A stretch of 64,000 nucleotides of DNA from an uncultured Blastocatellia bacterium (GTDB lineage: Bacteria; Acidobacteriota; Blastocatellia; HR10). The position numbers were made by a program, and so were the translations under genes. The notes under the pieces were generated by a model that was given only the letters and a program-made list of their open reading frames with translations, was not told the origin of the DNA and did no database searches. The stretch spans positions 99,315 through 163,314 of the forward strand of contig CALHAI010000010.1 in the NCBI GenBank assembly GCA_937934295.1, in the 5' to 3' direction. How positions within the stretch are numbered: position 1 is the first letter of the stretch; the number at the start of each line of letters is the position of its first letter. Positions 19,137-28,677 of the stretch are shown here, one piece after another.

Positions 19137-19344
19137 GGCCCTGGCGATCTGCAAGGGGAGGGGAAGCGCCGACTTCTCCCTGGGGTCGGATCTCCCCAAT
19201 GCCGACGTCATCTCGAAGAGGTCCCTCTGAACTTCACCTCGGAAGCGGCCGTGCCCTTCACGGGAGGATAAAGGGGCTCTCGCTTGTCAGAGGTAGCTCG
19301 TGCCGAGGGCGGGCATGGCCGTTCGCTCCCGCGCCCGTTCTGTG

Positions 19345-19350
19345 TATAAT
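19345..19350 (+). promoter_or_regulatory. Consensus -10 box immediately upstream of the radical SAM start
   Basis: TATAAT ends nine bases before the ATG at 19360. Initiation 6-8 bases downstream would give a leaderless or almost leaderless mRNA, consistent with the absence of a ribosome site there. The -35 region is poor (TTCGCT at 19322-19327, 17-bp spacer). Confidence 0.5.
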
Positions 19351-19359
19351 TGCGCTGGG

Positions 19360-20451
19360 ATGGGGCGATGTGAGCGATGCGGCGTTCGCTCTCCTGTGGT
19401 GGCCGGGCGTCTCGGGGTATGCGGAGCGTGCCTTCGGCGCGGGGACGTCGGGGGGCTGGAGCAAGTGGCGCGCCTCCATGGACTCACGCGGCGTGCGTTC
19501 GGACTCCCTGAATCGCCGCCTCGAGATCCGCACGGACGGCTTTGTTCGATTTGCGTGAATGAGTGTCGGCTGGTTGGGGAGAGTCTCGGGTATTGTGGGC
19601 TCCCCTTCGCCGGACGCAAGGTGGCTGTCGTCCGATGGTACCATGATCCACTCCCTACCAATTGTGTGGCCGATTGGGTGTGCGCCGGGGGGACGGGCGC
19701 CGGATATCCGCGATTTGCCTACCGAAATGGTCCAGAGTTCGGGTACAAGAACCTGGCCGTCTTTTACGGAGCGTGCACGTTCAACTGTCTGTTCTGTCAG
19801 AACTGGCATTATCGCTGGGACCGAATGAGCGGTGCGAAGGCGAGTGCGAAAGACTTAGTTCAAGCTGTTGATGCTCGGACCTCATGCATCTGTTTTTTCG
19901 GCGGCGATCCGACTCCTCAATTACCTCACGCGCTGGAAGCCGCGCGCGAGGCTGTGGAGCGAGCGCAAAGGGCGGGGCGGATCTTGCGCATTTGCTTTGA
20001 GACGAACGGGACCATGCATCCGCGGCTCGCCGAACGGATGATGGACCTCTCGTTGGCTTCTGGCGGATGCGTCAAGTTCGACCTGAAGGCGTGGAGTGAG
20101 CCCATTCACATCGCGCTGACGGGCGTGACGAACACCCGCACGTTGGAGAACTTCGCCCGTTTGGCGCAGCGCATCTCGGAGCGTCCCGATCCGCCCCCAC
20201 TTGTCGCGAGCACGTTGCTTGTGCCCGGATACGTGGACGAGGAAGAAGTTCGCGCCCTTGCCCGATTCATCGCCTCGTTGGACCGCGCGATCCCCTATCG
20301 GCTTTTGGCCTTTCATCCCGCCTTCTATCTCTCCGATCTTCCGACGACCTCGCGGCAGCATGCCGCGCGGTGCTATCGCGCGGCGCGCGAGGCGGGTCTG
20401 GAGCACGTCAGCATCGGGAACCTTCACCTCTTGCGGGAAGATGCGTACTGA
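19360..20451 (+). CDS. Radical SAM protein of the PflX/PflA-like group
   Basis: 363 residues from ATG 19360; an in-frame ATG at 19300 is upstream of the TATAAT box and unlikely. Cys139-x3-Cys143-x2-Cys146 (GACTFNCLFC) binds the SAM-cleaving 4Fe-4S cluster. FFGGDPTPQ and CFETNGTM are the usual SAM-binding strand motifs of activating-enzyme relatives. The N-terminus carries two extra Cys sets: a zinc-ribbon-like C4/C7/C21/C24, and C62/C65/C69/C79 (CSICVNEC...YCG) typical of PflX-type proteins. The substrate is unknown; it may activate a glycyl radical or modify a protein. The 3' end overlaps the PanC-like ORF by 11 bases. Confidence 0.9.
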   Translation: MGRCERCGVRSPVVAGRLGVCGACLRRGDVGGLEQVARLHGLTRRAFGLPESPPRDPHGRLCSICVNECRLVGESLGYCGLPFAGRKVAVVRWYHDPLPTNCVADWVCAGGTGAGYPRFAYRNGPEFGYKNLAVFYGACTFNCLFCQNWHYRWDRMSGAKASAKDLVQAVDARTSCICFFGGDPTPQLPHALEAAREAVERAQRAGRILRICFETNGTMHPRLAERMMDLSLASGGCVKFDLKAWSEPIHIALTGVTNTRTLENFARLAQRISERPDPPPLVASTLLVPGYVDEEEVRALARFIASLDRAIPYRLLAFHPAFYLSDLPTTSRQHAARCYRAAREAGLEHVSIGNLHLLREDAY

Positions 20452-20725
20452 GCGAACCGGAGAGCGCGAGCCGGCTCTGGCCCTCTCCCGATCGCTGGAG
20501 TTGGCGCGCCGCCTCATTCTCGAAGAAGGCCTACGGGATGCTGCCGAGGTCCGACGGCGCGTGCGCGAGTACTTGTGCGCGTCACCGGGCGTGACGCTCG
20601 ACTACGTGAGCATCGCGCATCCGGAGACCCTGGAAGAGCTCGAGCGCATCGAAGGGCCAGCCCTTGTGCTCGTCGCCGCGCGCGTGGGCGCTGCTCGGTT
20701 GATCCATAATCTCCTTATTTGCTGA
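20441..20725 (+). CDS. Orphan C-terminal domain of pantothenate synthetase (PanC fragment)
   Basis: 94 residues matching only the C-terminal third of pantoate-beta-alanine ligase: EPALALSRSLELARRL, then EYLCASPGVTLDYVSI, then ERIEGPALVLVAARVGAARL followed by I-H-N (PanC usually L-I-D-N). The catalytic N-terminal Rossmann domain with its HIGH and KMSKS motifs is absent; upstream sequence is the intact radical SAM gene. Either a deletion fused the 3' end of panC behind the radical SAM gene (a remnant), or the domain is translated alone from ATG 20441, overlapping the previous stop by 11 bases. The frame is intact and the sequence well preserved, which argues against long decay. It cannot make pantothenate by itself. 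Confidence 0.75.
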   Translation: MRTERTGEREPALALSRSLELARRLILEEGLRDAAEVRRRVREYLCASPGVTLDYVSIAHPETLEELERIEGPALVLVAARVGAARLIHNLLIC

Positions 20726-20846
20726 AGTCGTCTCCGTACCAGGCGAGCCGAAGCTCAACGTCCTTTCAGAGCGAGGAAGCCTACACTCGCATTTCACCTT
20801 GGTGCGTGGCCCCCGAAGCGCTCGCGGCCCGTCGCGGGCGATGCGC

Positions 20847-21887
20847 TCAGATGAGAGCGAGCATGCGGGAGATAGCGCCGCGGGCGCGCGCAGCAATCTC
20901 CTCTGGGATGCGGATCGGATGGATCAATTCCTTGAGCGAACGCAAGACCTTGGGCAACGTCGTGCATTTCATGTACTCACAGAGCGCATCGTGCGAGACC
21001 GGATAAAACGTGCGATCGGGATAGAGCACGCGCAGCCGATAGACCATCCCTTTCTCGGTCGCGACGAGGAAGGTCTTCGCTGTGGAGGTTTCGATGTGCC
21101 GCACCATGCCTTCGGTCGAGAGGAAGTAGGCGTTGCGCGGGAGCTGTCCGGCAACAGCGCGAGCCAGGCACGTCGTCGCACACCCACATTCGGGATGGAT
21201 CAAGAGCTCGGCATCCGGGTGTTCCTCCAGAGCGCGCTCGATCGCCGCCTCGGCGATCTTCGCATGAACGTGGCATTGACCGGGCCAGAGCGTGAGGGAA
21301 CGTCGGGTGAGCCCGCTGATGACCGCCCCCAGATATTTGTCCGGGAGGAAGAGGATCTCTCGATCCTCGGGGATCGCCTCGATGACTTTCTGCGCATTGC
21401 GCGAGGTGCAGCAGTAGTCTGAAAGGGCTTTGACATCAGCCGTCGAGTTCACATACGTGACCACGACAGCCTTAGGATTTCGCTCGCGCCATGCGGCCAA
21501 TTGCGAAGCTGTCACGCACGCAGCCAGAGAGCAGCCCGCCTCCAGATCAGGCAACAGCACGAGCTTATCCGGGCAGAGGATCGCCGCCGTCTCGGCCATA
21601 AAGTGCACGCCACAGAAGACGATCACCCGCGCCGGGGTTTGAGCGGCTTGCTGGCTGAGCCCCAGCGAATCGCCGATGAAGTCAGCGATCTCTTGAACTT
21701 CGGGGAGCTGGTAGTTGTGGGCGAGGATGACGGCATCGCGCTTCTCTTTCCACTCCAGGATCGTATTTGCCAACTCGGCCAGTTCCTCGCAAAAGCTCAG
21801 GCTCTCATATCGCCCGGGATATAAATCCGCCGCGTAACGGGTGAACCGTTCGTAAAATGTGCGACCGTCGAATCGTCTCGTCCCCAT
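20847..21887 (-). CDS. nadA: Quinolinate synthase
   Basis: 346 residues from ATG 21887, chosen for GAGGA nine bases upstream; in-frame ATGs at 21896 and 21935 are alternatives. It condenses iminoaspartate with dihydroxyacetone phosphate in NAD synthesis using a 4Fe-4S cluster. Recognisable motifs are ILAHNYQLPEVQEIADFIGD, FCGVHFMAETAA, LLPDLEAGCSLA, VVTYVNSTADVKA, HPECGC and STEGMVRHI, and the Cys ligands lie in FCGVHFM, PECGC and the C-terminal ALCEYMKC. No nadB or nadC is adjacent; the gene converges on the PanC fragment with 120 bases between them. Confidence 0.96.
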   Translation of the reverse strand: MGTRRFDGRTFYERFTRYAADLYPGRYESLSFCEELAELANTILEWKEKRDAVILAHNYQLPEVQEIADFIGDSLGLSQQAAQTPARVIVFCGVHFMAETAAILCPDKLVLLPDLEAGCSLAACVTASQLAAWRERNPKAVVVTYVNSTADVKALSDYCCTSRNAQKVIEAIPEDREILFLPDKYLGAVISGLTRRSLTLWPGQCHVHAKIAEAAIERALEEHPDAELLIHPECGCATTCLARAVAGQLPRNAYFLSTEGMVRHIETSTAKTFLVATEKGMVYRLRVLYPDRTFYPVSHDALCEYMKCTTLPKVLRSLKELIHPIRIPEEIAARARGAISRMLALI

Positions 21888-22088
21888 CGCGTTCATTCCT
21901 CGAAGAAAGAAAATTTTACCAGACCGATGGCTCATCGGCGAGCCGCGAGGGAGCCATCTTCAAGTGGTCGCCTTTTGACCGCGAAGAGGCGGGCGGCGCG
22001 CGAGGAGTCTCGATCAACCCCATTTCGGCCCGCGCGCCGGCCTCGCACGGTGCGCCCAGATACGGAGAGCTTTCTCCGCGAAGGCAGA

Positions 22089-24206
22089 TCAGCTCTCCGG
22101 ACTTCGGACGCCAAGCTGCCACAGGAGGAAGCTCAGTTCATCGGTCAGGTCTTCGATCTGTTTGCTGAGTGGCAGGCCTCCCGAATGGCCAGCTTTCGTA
22201 TCATAGCGAAGGAGGATCGGTCGGTCTGAAGCCGTCGCCGCTTGAAGTCGCGCCGTCATCTTTCGAGCGTGAAGCGGATCCACGCGCGTATCGGCATCTC
22301 CGGTGATGAAAAGGACGGCTGGATATCGAGTGCCGGGTTTCACTTGGTGATAGGGCGAGTACGCGAGCAGGTACTTGAACTGTTCCGGATCGTCCGAGGA
22401 TCCGTACTCCGGGATCCAGAAGCGGGCGACCAAAAAGCGATGATAGCGGATCATGTCAAGCAGGGGATAGGAGCAGACGACGGCAGCAAACAGCTCCGGA
22501 CGTTGCGTGAGGGCCGCCCCGACGAGAAGCCCTCCATTGCTTCCGCCGGAGATGGCCAGACGCGAAGGATTCGTGTAGCCGCTCTTGATGAGCCATTCGG
22601 CGGCGGCGAGGAAATCATCAAAGACATTCTGCTTCCTCTCCAACATCCCCGCGCGATGCCACTCCTCGCCGAACTCCCCCCCGCCGCGCAAATTCGGCAG
22701 CGCGTAGACGCCGCCCAACTCCATCCACAGGACGGCGCGTGCTGAGAACCCAGGCAGTAAACTGACGTTGAATCCACCGTAGCCGGTGAGCAATGTCGGG
22801 CGCGCGCCATCGAGTTTCAGGTCACGGGCATGGGCGATGAACATCGGAACGCGCGTCCCATCGCGCGACTCATACCAGACCTGTTTGACCTCGAACTGCT
22901 CGCTGCGGATCGGCACCTTCAGAGCAGTCCACACCTCCGACGCCCCGGTGGTCACCTCATAGCGATAGATCGTCGTCGGGATGTGGAAGGAGGAGAAGGC
23001 GTAGAAGATCTCCGAGCTCGCCCAACGCCCCCTCACTCCGCTGACCGAACCGATCGCCGGCAGCGGGATCTCGGCGAGGAATCTCCCATCCGGATCGAAC
23101 ATCCGCATGCGCGCCTGCACGTTCTCCAGGTGATTCACCACGAGCCGTCCCCCAACCAGGGCGAAGCCGCTGATCACCGCAGACGATTGAGGGATGACCT
23201 CGCGCCATCGGTCGCGCGCTGCGGCATCCCGCACGTTCACGGCCAGAAGACGGCCCCGCGGAGCGTTCCAGTTCGTCAACAGATAGAGGGTGTCGGCGAC
23301 GATCTCTCCGCTGAACCGCGCTTCGATGTCGTTGACGACCGTGGTGATGGGACCGCCGCGCGCCACGTCTTGGAGATAGATCTCCGTCCGACGGGCTCCG
23401 GCACCGTGTGAGACCGTGAAGAGCAGATACCGCCCATCCTCCGAGAGCGTGGCATTGATGATCTTGTCCACGCCGTAGCCGCGACCGAAGATCTCGCGGT
23501 CGCGTGCCGGATCCTCACCCCGCCTGTGAAAGTAAACGCGCGGGCCTTCAGGTGTATGACGCGTATAGTAGAAGCCGCTTTTGTCCGGCGTGAGCGAGAG
23601 GCCGAAATATCGCCCTTTAGGGAGGACATCGGGGAGATCGCGACGCGCCTCGACATCGAAGAGCCGAATGGTGAGCTCGTCCTCTCCACCTTGGCGCACG
23701 CCGTAAGCGAGCACAGTTCCGTCATCGGAGACGTCCAGCAGCGTCACGCTCGTCGTATGGTCTGGGCTCCAGGGATGTGGATCGATCAACGCTTCGTCCG
23801 GTCCTTGACGTCCCTTCCGCATGTAGATGACGAATTGCTCCTGGTCGGCGCGTCGCTTGGCGAAGAAGTATCGGCCGCCGCGCTCAACAGGCAGCCCAAT
23901 GGCTTCCACCTTCATCAACGCCGTGAGGCGTTGTCGAATCCGCTCGCGCCCGGCGACCGTATCAAGTAACGCGCGCGTGTAGGCGTTCTGCTCCTCAATC
24001 CAAGCCCGCGTCTTCGGGCTCCATTGATCTTCGAGCCACCGATACGGATCCACGATCTCAACGCCATGCAGGACCTCTTTGACGTTGTCCGTTGGAGTCG
24101 CCGGCGGCTTTCGAAGGAGTTGTGCCTTGGCTCCTCCCCCTGACAGGAGAAGAGTCAGAAGAAGTACGAATCTGATCCTCAAGCCTCGCCCTCTCGATCC
24201 TCTCAT
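22089..24206 (-). CDS. Exported prolyl oligopeptidase (S9A family)
   Basis: 705 residues with a signal peptide (FVLLLTLLLSGGGAKA). The S9A N-terminal signature VDPYRWLEDQWSPKTRAW is present, then a seven-bladed propeller, then the hydrolase domain with Ser in GGSNGG (about 554), Asp in GDADTRVDP and His in KAGHSGG. It cleaves after proline in oligopeptides. ATG 24206 follows AAGGAGGGG. It is tail-to-head with the S9 gene at 24309-26393 on the same strand, with about 100 bases between, so the two peptidases may be co-transcribed. Confidence 0.95.
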   Translation of the reverse strand: MRGSRGRGLRIRFVLLLTLLLSGGGAKAQLLRKPPATPTDNVKEVLHGVEIVDPYRWLEDQWSPKTRAWIEEQNAYTRALLDTVAGRERIRQRLTALMKVEAIGLPVERGGRYFFAKRRADQEQFVIYMRKGRQGPDEALIDPHPWSPDHTTSVTLLDVSDDGTVLAYGVRQGGEDELTIRLFDVEARRDLPDVLPKGRYFGLSLTPDKSGFYYTRHTPEGPRVYFHRRGEDPARDREIFGRGYGVDKIINATLSEDGRYLLFTVSHGAGARRTEIYLQDVARGGPITTVVNDIEARFSGEIVADTLYLLTNWNAPRGRLLAVNVRDAAARDRWREVIPQSSAVISGFALVGGRLVVNHLENVQARMRMFDPDGRFLAEIPLPAIGSVSGVRGRWASSEIFYAFSSFHIPTTIYRYEVTTGASEVWTALKVPIRSEQFEVKQVWYESRDGTRVPMFIAHARDLKLDGARPTLLTGYGGFNVSLLPGFSARAVLWMELGGVYALPNLRGGGEFGEEWHRAGMLERKQNVFDDFLAAAEWLIKSGYTNPSRLAISGGSNGGLLVGAALTQRPELFAAVVCSYPLLDMIRYHRFLVARFWIPEYGSSDDPEQFKYLLAYSPYHQVKPGTRYPAVLFITGDADTRVDPLHARKMTARLQAATASDRPILLRYDTKAGHSGGLPLSKQIEDLTDELSFLLWQLGVRSPES

Positions 24207-24308
24207 GATGCCCCTCCTTGGAGAGCGGTTCAGAAAGCCTCACGCAGCGCCCGCGCCCAAGCGACACCACATCTGGCGCGAGCCCGCGTGAGTCAAATGG
24301 GTGATGAT

Positions 24309-26393
24309 TCACGGCTCCTGCCGCGCGCGCCCGCCCTGCTGTGGGGCAGTCTCGACGGGCACGTCTTTATCCTTCCGCTTGTACTTCTCGAACCAGGCGA
24401 GCAGATAGAGCTGCTGCGCCAATTGATGCGAGGGTCGGCGCCAACCGTGATACTCCTCGGGCATCCGCACCAGCAGCGTCTCTTTCTTAAGCATCTTCAG
24501 AGCGCGATAGAACTCCTCGCTCTGACCGATCGGCGTGCGAAGATCGGCTTCGCCCGTCATGATCATCGTCGGCGTCTTCACGTTGGCGACATAGTGCAGC
24601 GGAGAGCGGAGCGCGTATTCCATCGGATCTTCCCACGGGAATTTTCGAAACTGGTAGTACCAGTTGGGGCCATCGGTCGTCCCCACGAACGAATGCCAGT
24701 TGATGACCGGGCGCATGGAGACGGCCGCGGCGAACCGATCCGTGTGCCCGACAATCCAGGCCGTGAGGACACCTCCACCGCTGCCGCCACAGACGAAGAG
24801 ATTGCGTTCATCAATCCAGCCCTTGGCGAGAGCGGCATCGACACCGGCCATCAGATCGTCATAATCCTTGCCCGGATAGGCGTACTGGATGCCGTTGACG
24901 AACTCCTGTCCGTATCCCGTGCTCCCGCGCGGATTCGTGTAGAGGACGGCGTAGCCGTTGGCCGCGAAATTCTGGAAGGCCCAGTTGAAGGCCACGTTGT
25001 ACATCGCCCAAGGACCGCCGTGGATCCAGAGCACCATCGGGTACTTCTTCGTGGGATCGAATTCCGCGGGTTTGATCAACCAACCCTGGATCTTCCATCC
25101 GTCGCTCGAGGTGAACCACAACTCTTCGACATCACCCACCTTCACGCCCGCGAGCACATCCTCGTTGACGTCCACGAGTTTCTTCATATTCGCCGGATCG
25201 CGCAGGTTGAAGGTGACAAGCACCCCCGGCTCCTTGAATGTCGAGCGCACGGTGGCGACTTGCCCGTTCTTGGCGAGCGAGAGGCCGGAGAGAACGTGCA
25301 TCCCTTCCAGGACCTTTCGGACTTTGCCATCCAGCGAGGCAAAGTAGACGCTCGTCGCCCCCTTTTCCCCGACGAGGAAGTACACACCCGAGCCATCGGG
25401 GGCCCACGTCACAGCCATCGGTGAGCTGGGCAGATTGTCGACGAGGACGCGCTTGTTTCCGCCCTCTTTATCCATCAGGTAGAGGCTCGAGATGTGGAAC
25501 GTGTAGCCCTTTTCGTCATAGCCCGTGTAAGCGATCCAGCGGCCATCCGGGGAGACAGTCGGATTCGTATCCGGGCCCCGCCGATCGGTCAGTGGTTTGA
25601 TGTCAAGCGTTTGGAGGTCGACGGCGTAGATCTCCGTATCACCGCGCAGGTACTCCCAATCGGGCTTGCGAATGGCCGAGACGTAGAGGGTCCTCCCATC
25701 GGCCGACCATTCGGGATCAGCATGGTTGTACTTGCCGCTGGTGATTTGACGGGGCGTGCCCCCGAGTGTCGCATCGATCACGAAGACGTGCATATGGCCG
25801 CGCGGCAGCAATCCTTGGCCGTCGCGCGCCCATGTGAGCCGATCCACGACGATGGCCGGTCGCGCCCATTGGGCCCCGGCCGGCCGCTCTGGCAGCTTGA
25901 TCGGTAGGACAGAATCCGTATCGGGAACGAGCATCGTGAAGGCGAGAAATTTCCCGTCGGGCGACCATCGGAGGTTACTCGGCGCTCGCTCCAAATGCGT
26001 CAGTTGGGCGATCTCTCGCGTGTCCACCCACAGCACATGGATCTGCGTCGTGCCGTCCCGGTTCGAGAGGAAGGCGACCCGCTTGCCGTCCGGGGACCAG
26101 ACGGGCGAGCTGTCGCGCCAGTTCCCGGAGGTCAGCTCGCGCACGCGCGTACCGGCGACATCCACGATCCAGAGGTTACTGTTATATTCGTCCCGCATCT
26201 TGTTCACCCAAGTTCGGGTGAAGATGATCTGCTGGCCGTCAGGAGAGATGCTCGGATTCCCGACGGATTCCATCTCCATGAAGGTCTCCTTGTCAAGTAA
26301 CTTGACCGTCTGTTGGCTGAAGACTGGGGCAGTCGCACCGATGAGCCCCAGGGCGAGAGTGAGGGCGAGAATTCGTCGAACGATGTTGATCAT
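24309..26393 (-). CDS. Exported S9-family peptidase (acylaminoacyl/dipeptidyl peptidase type)
   Basis: 694 residues. ATG 26393 is preferred because GGAGAGG lies a few bases upstream; five codons further 5' another ATG is in frame. Signal peptide ILALTLALGLIGATAPVFSQ, then a TolB-like propeller with repeated SPDG and RWSPDGK motifs, then an alpha/beta hydrolase with Ser in GGSGGGVLT, Asp in GEADLRTP and His in EEYHGWRRPSH. It is a close paralogue in layout of the peptidase at 9378-11456. The C-terminal tail (KDKDVPVETAPQQGGRARQE) is low-complexity and probably disordered. Confidence 0.94.
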   Translation of the reverse strand: MINIVRRILALTLALGLIGATAPVFSQQTVKLLDKETFMEMESVGNPSISPDGQQIIFTRTWVNKMRDEYNSNLWIVDVAGTRVRELTSGNWRDSSPVWSPDGKRVAFLSNRDGTTQIHVLWVDTREIAQLTHLERAPSNLRWSPDGKFLAFTMLVPDTDSVLPIKLPERPAGAQWARPAIVVDRLTWARDGQGLLPRGHMHVFVIDATLGGTPRQITSGKYNHADPEWSADGRTLYVSAIRKPDWEYLRGDTEIYAVDLQTLDIKPLTDRRGPDTNPTVSPDGRWIAYTGYDEKGYTFHISSLYLMDKEGGNKRVLVDNLPSSPMAVTWAPDGSGVYFLVGEKGATSVYFASLDGKVRKVLEGMHVLSGLSLAKNGQVATVRSTFKEPGVLVTFNLRDPANMKKLVDVNEDVLAGVKVGDVEELWFTSSDGWKIQGWLIKPAEFDPTKKYPMVLWIHGGPWAMYNVAFNWAFQNFAANGYAVLYTNPRGSTGYGQEFVNGIQYAYPGKDYDDLMAGVDAALAKGWIDERNLFVCGGSGGGVLTAWIVGHTDRFAAAVSMRPVINWHSFVGTTDGPNWYYQFRKFPWEDPMEYALRSPLHYVANVKTPTMIMTGEADLRTPIGQSEEFYRALKMLKKETLLVRMPEEYHGWRRPSHQLAQQLYLLAWFEKYKRKDKDVPVETAPQQGGRARQEP

Positions 26394-26471
26394 AGGCCTC
26401 TCCTCCACAGTTGGGCTTGCGCGATCATGCGCATTGGTGATTACGGTGAAGGCGCGTCCTCCGGTTGCACC

Positions 26472-27566
26472 CTATCGCACGCGGCCTCGGGCGGCGACGC
26501 GCCACACGGCTTCTACCTGATCTCCCCGAACGCCATAGACCTCATCGTGCAGGTTCATGACGGTGCAGACGTGGTTTGGGATAATCGTCAAGCGTTCCCC
26601 CACCCGATAGCGACGCAGGGAGCGCGAGATGTCCAAATGTCCGTGCTCTTCAGAGAGCGCCTCCACCTCCGCCTCCGGATCCTCTCGCACGAGGCCAAAG
26701 CCGCGGCCATCGCCAGCGCGGTACCGGTCGTTGGAGAAGGTCTTCGATCCTCCATCTACGATTGCGCGCCCGGAGACGGATGTGCTGACGACGGTCACCA
26801 GAACCGAGAGGGCACAATCCTCAAGGCGAGCCACGCCGAGGCCGACCATCGTGCGGTCGTTGAAGATGTACATCCCAGGGCGAATCTCCGTCACCCCGGC
26901 GAATTCGTGGGAGCTATAGGCTGTTGGAGTCGACCCCCCACTGACGATGGCGATCAAGAGGCCCGCTCGATCAAAGGCTTCGTAAAAGCGGCGAAGACGG
27001 ACGTTGACGTCCTCAAGGAGTCGTCGCCGTTCGGGTTCAGAGACCATGAAATGGCCAGGGTAGAACATCAGACCGCGAAAATCCACATTCGGCAGATCCT
27101 GGATCAGGCGGGCCAGAGCGACAGCCTCCTCCGGTCGCTGAAGGCCACACCGTCGGAAGCCGACATCCAGCTCAACGAGCACACCGACACGCACGCCACG
27201 CTCCTGTGCACTTCGGGAGATGCCACGCACGGCCTCTTCGGAATCGAGCGAGACCATAAGCGATGCCCGTTCAGCCAAAGCCGCCAGGCGCGCCGCCTTC
27301 TCCCGACCCACGATCGGATAAGCGATCAAGATGTCGGCGAGCCCTGCTTGGACCATCACCTCCGCCTCCCCCAACTTGGCGACGGTGATCCCTGAAGCCC
27401 CACTTTTGATCTGCCGATAGGCCAGCTCCGGGATCTTGTGCGTCTTCGTGTGCGGGCGCAGCGCAAGCCCGTGCTGTCGGCAATATTCGGCCATGCGGGC
27501 GAGATTGCGCTCCATGACATCGAGGTCAATGAGAACCGCTGGCGTCTCCAAATCTTGAACGCGCAT
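26472..27566 (-). CDS. D-threonine aldolase / D-serine dehydratase-like PLP enzyme (alanine racemase fold III)
   Basis: 364 residues. The N-terminal TIM barrel carries the PLP Lys41 in RPHTKTHK; the C-terminal beta domain ends with the metal-binding NHVCTV motif, in which His and Cys bind a divalent metal in D-serine dehydratases and D-threonine aldolases. DLETPAVLIDLDVMERN at the start is the family's opening strand. The probable role is breakdown of D-amino acids or beta-hydroxy-D-amino acids, which would fit recycling of peptides and peptidoglycan fragments beside the peptidases. Substrate choice cannot be read from sequence. ATG 27566 follows GGGGAGGGGG. Confidence 0.9.
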   Translation of the reverse strand: MRVQDLETPAVLIDLDVMERNLARMAEYCRQHGLALRPHTKTHKIPELAYRQIKSGASGITVAKLGEAEVMVQAGLADILIAYPIVGREKAARLAALAERASLMVSLDSEEAVRGISRSAQERGVRVGVLVELDVGFRRCGLQRPEEAVALARLIQDLPNVDFRGLMFYPGHFMVSEPERRRLLEDVNVRLRRFYEAFDRAGLLIAIVSGGSTPTAYSSHEFAGVTEIRPGMYIFNDRTMVGLGVARLEDCALSVLVTVVSTSVSGRAIVDGGSKTFSNDRYRAGDGRGFGLVREDPEAEVEALSEEHGHLDISRSLRRYRVGERLTIIPNHVCTVMNLHDEVYGVRGDQVEAVWRVAARGRVR

Positions 27567-27742
27567 TCCCCCTCCCCAGCTCCGTAACGTCTCTCGGCGG
27601 GATTCTAAAGAGGGTGCGCGCGCTTGTCAATCATGGGGAAGCTGCGCGCTTTGTTTACTCGCCTGATGGATTCGACTTGCTCGAGGAAGGCGCTCCCTCT
27701 AGCATTGAGTCCGCATGATCTTTCAAGGAACGGGAGGGACGT

Positions 27743-28477
27743 ATGAAGAGCGCGATCTCGATCCTCATATTGATGATCGCATTGGGAGGGATATGGGGCC
27801 TCCGGCCTCAGGGAGAGAATGTGGATGTCTTGCGCACTGATGAAGGGGAGCTGCGGATCCGACCCATCACGCACGGGAGCCTCATGCTGGAGTTCCGAGG
27901 GAAGGTCATTCACGTGGATCCCTGGAGCCGGGGGGACTATGCGGGTTTGCCGAAGGCCGACCTCATCCTTATCACCGACATTCACCCGGACCACATGGAC
28001 CGGGCGATGGTGGATCAGTTGAAGAAGGAGACGACAGTGATCCTGGCTCCGGCCGCCGTCGCCGAGACCATCCGCGAGGCGCAGATCATCCGAAATGGCG
28101 AGAGGAAGACCGTGGACGGGATCACCATCGAGGCCATCCCCATGTACAATCTCGTCCGTGGGCCGAGCCCCGGGCAGCTTTATCATACGAAGGGACGTGG
28201 CAACGGGTATGTGCTCACGCTCGGGGGGAAGCGCATCTATATCTCTGGCGATACCGAGTGCGTTCCGGAGATTAAGGCTTTGATGGGGATAGATGTCGCC
28301 TTCATCTGCATGAACCTGCCCTTCACCATGCCGCCTGAAGAAGCCGCCGAATGCGTGAAGGCCTTCCGACCGAAGATCGTCTACCCCTATCACTACCGCA
28401 ATTCGGATGTGAACGTCTTCGCGAACGCGCTTAAGGGAGAGGCCGGGATTGAAGTCCGACTGCGGAAGTGGTACTGA
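27743..28477 (+). CDS. Exported metallo-beta-lactamase-fold hydrolase (UlaG/UPF0173-like)
   Basis: 244 residues with an N-terminal signal peptide or anchor (ISILILMIALGGIWGL). THGSLMLEF and the strand-turn VIHVDPW are typical of the UlaG-like branch. The metal motif is Asp79-Ile-His81-Pro-Asp83-His84, so the first His of the canonical HxHxDH is Asp, a substitution I associate with this branch. GDTE (about residue 171) and PYHY near the end supply the remaining ligands. The substrate is unknown. ATG 27743 follows GGAACGGGAGG. It is divergent from the PLP enzyme with 176 bases between. Confidence 0.87.
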   Translation: MKSAISILILMIALGGIWGLRPQGENVDVLRTDEGELRIRPITHGSLMLEFRGKVIHVDPWSRGDYAGLPKADLILITDIHPDHMDRAMVDQLKKETTVILAPAAVAETIREAQIIRNGERKTVDGITIEAIPMYNLVRGPSPGQLYHTKGRGNGYVLTLGGKRIYISGDTECVPEIKALMGIDVAFICMNLPFTMPPEEAAECVKAFRPKIVYPYHYRNSDVNVFANALKGEAGIEVRLRKWY

Positions 28478-28677
28478 GGAGACCGGTGCTCGAAGAGCAG
28501 GAGGTGGTGTCCCTCCTTAGGGGATCATCCGCCTTCTTCCGCCGATCGCCCATTCTGTCGCAGGTGGAGGAGGATGCGTCCCCTAGAGAACCTGGAGGGG
28601 ATTTCCCGCAGGCCGTGAACAACCGCTATCTTTGTGACGTGAGCTATGTGGTTGACGCATGTCAAAATGAGGGGAAA
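28478..28677. other. Intergenic region, no gene seen
   Basis: About 200 bases between the MBL-fold gene and tRNA-His. Reading frames here run straight through the tRNA and look non-coding. I see no clear terminator or promoter. Confidence 0.4.
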
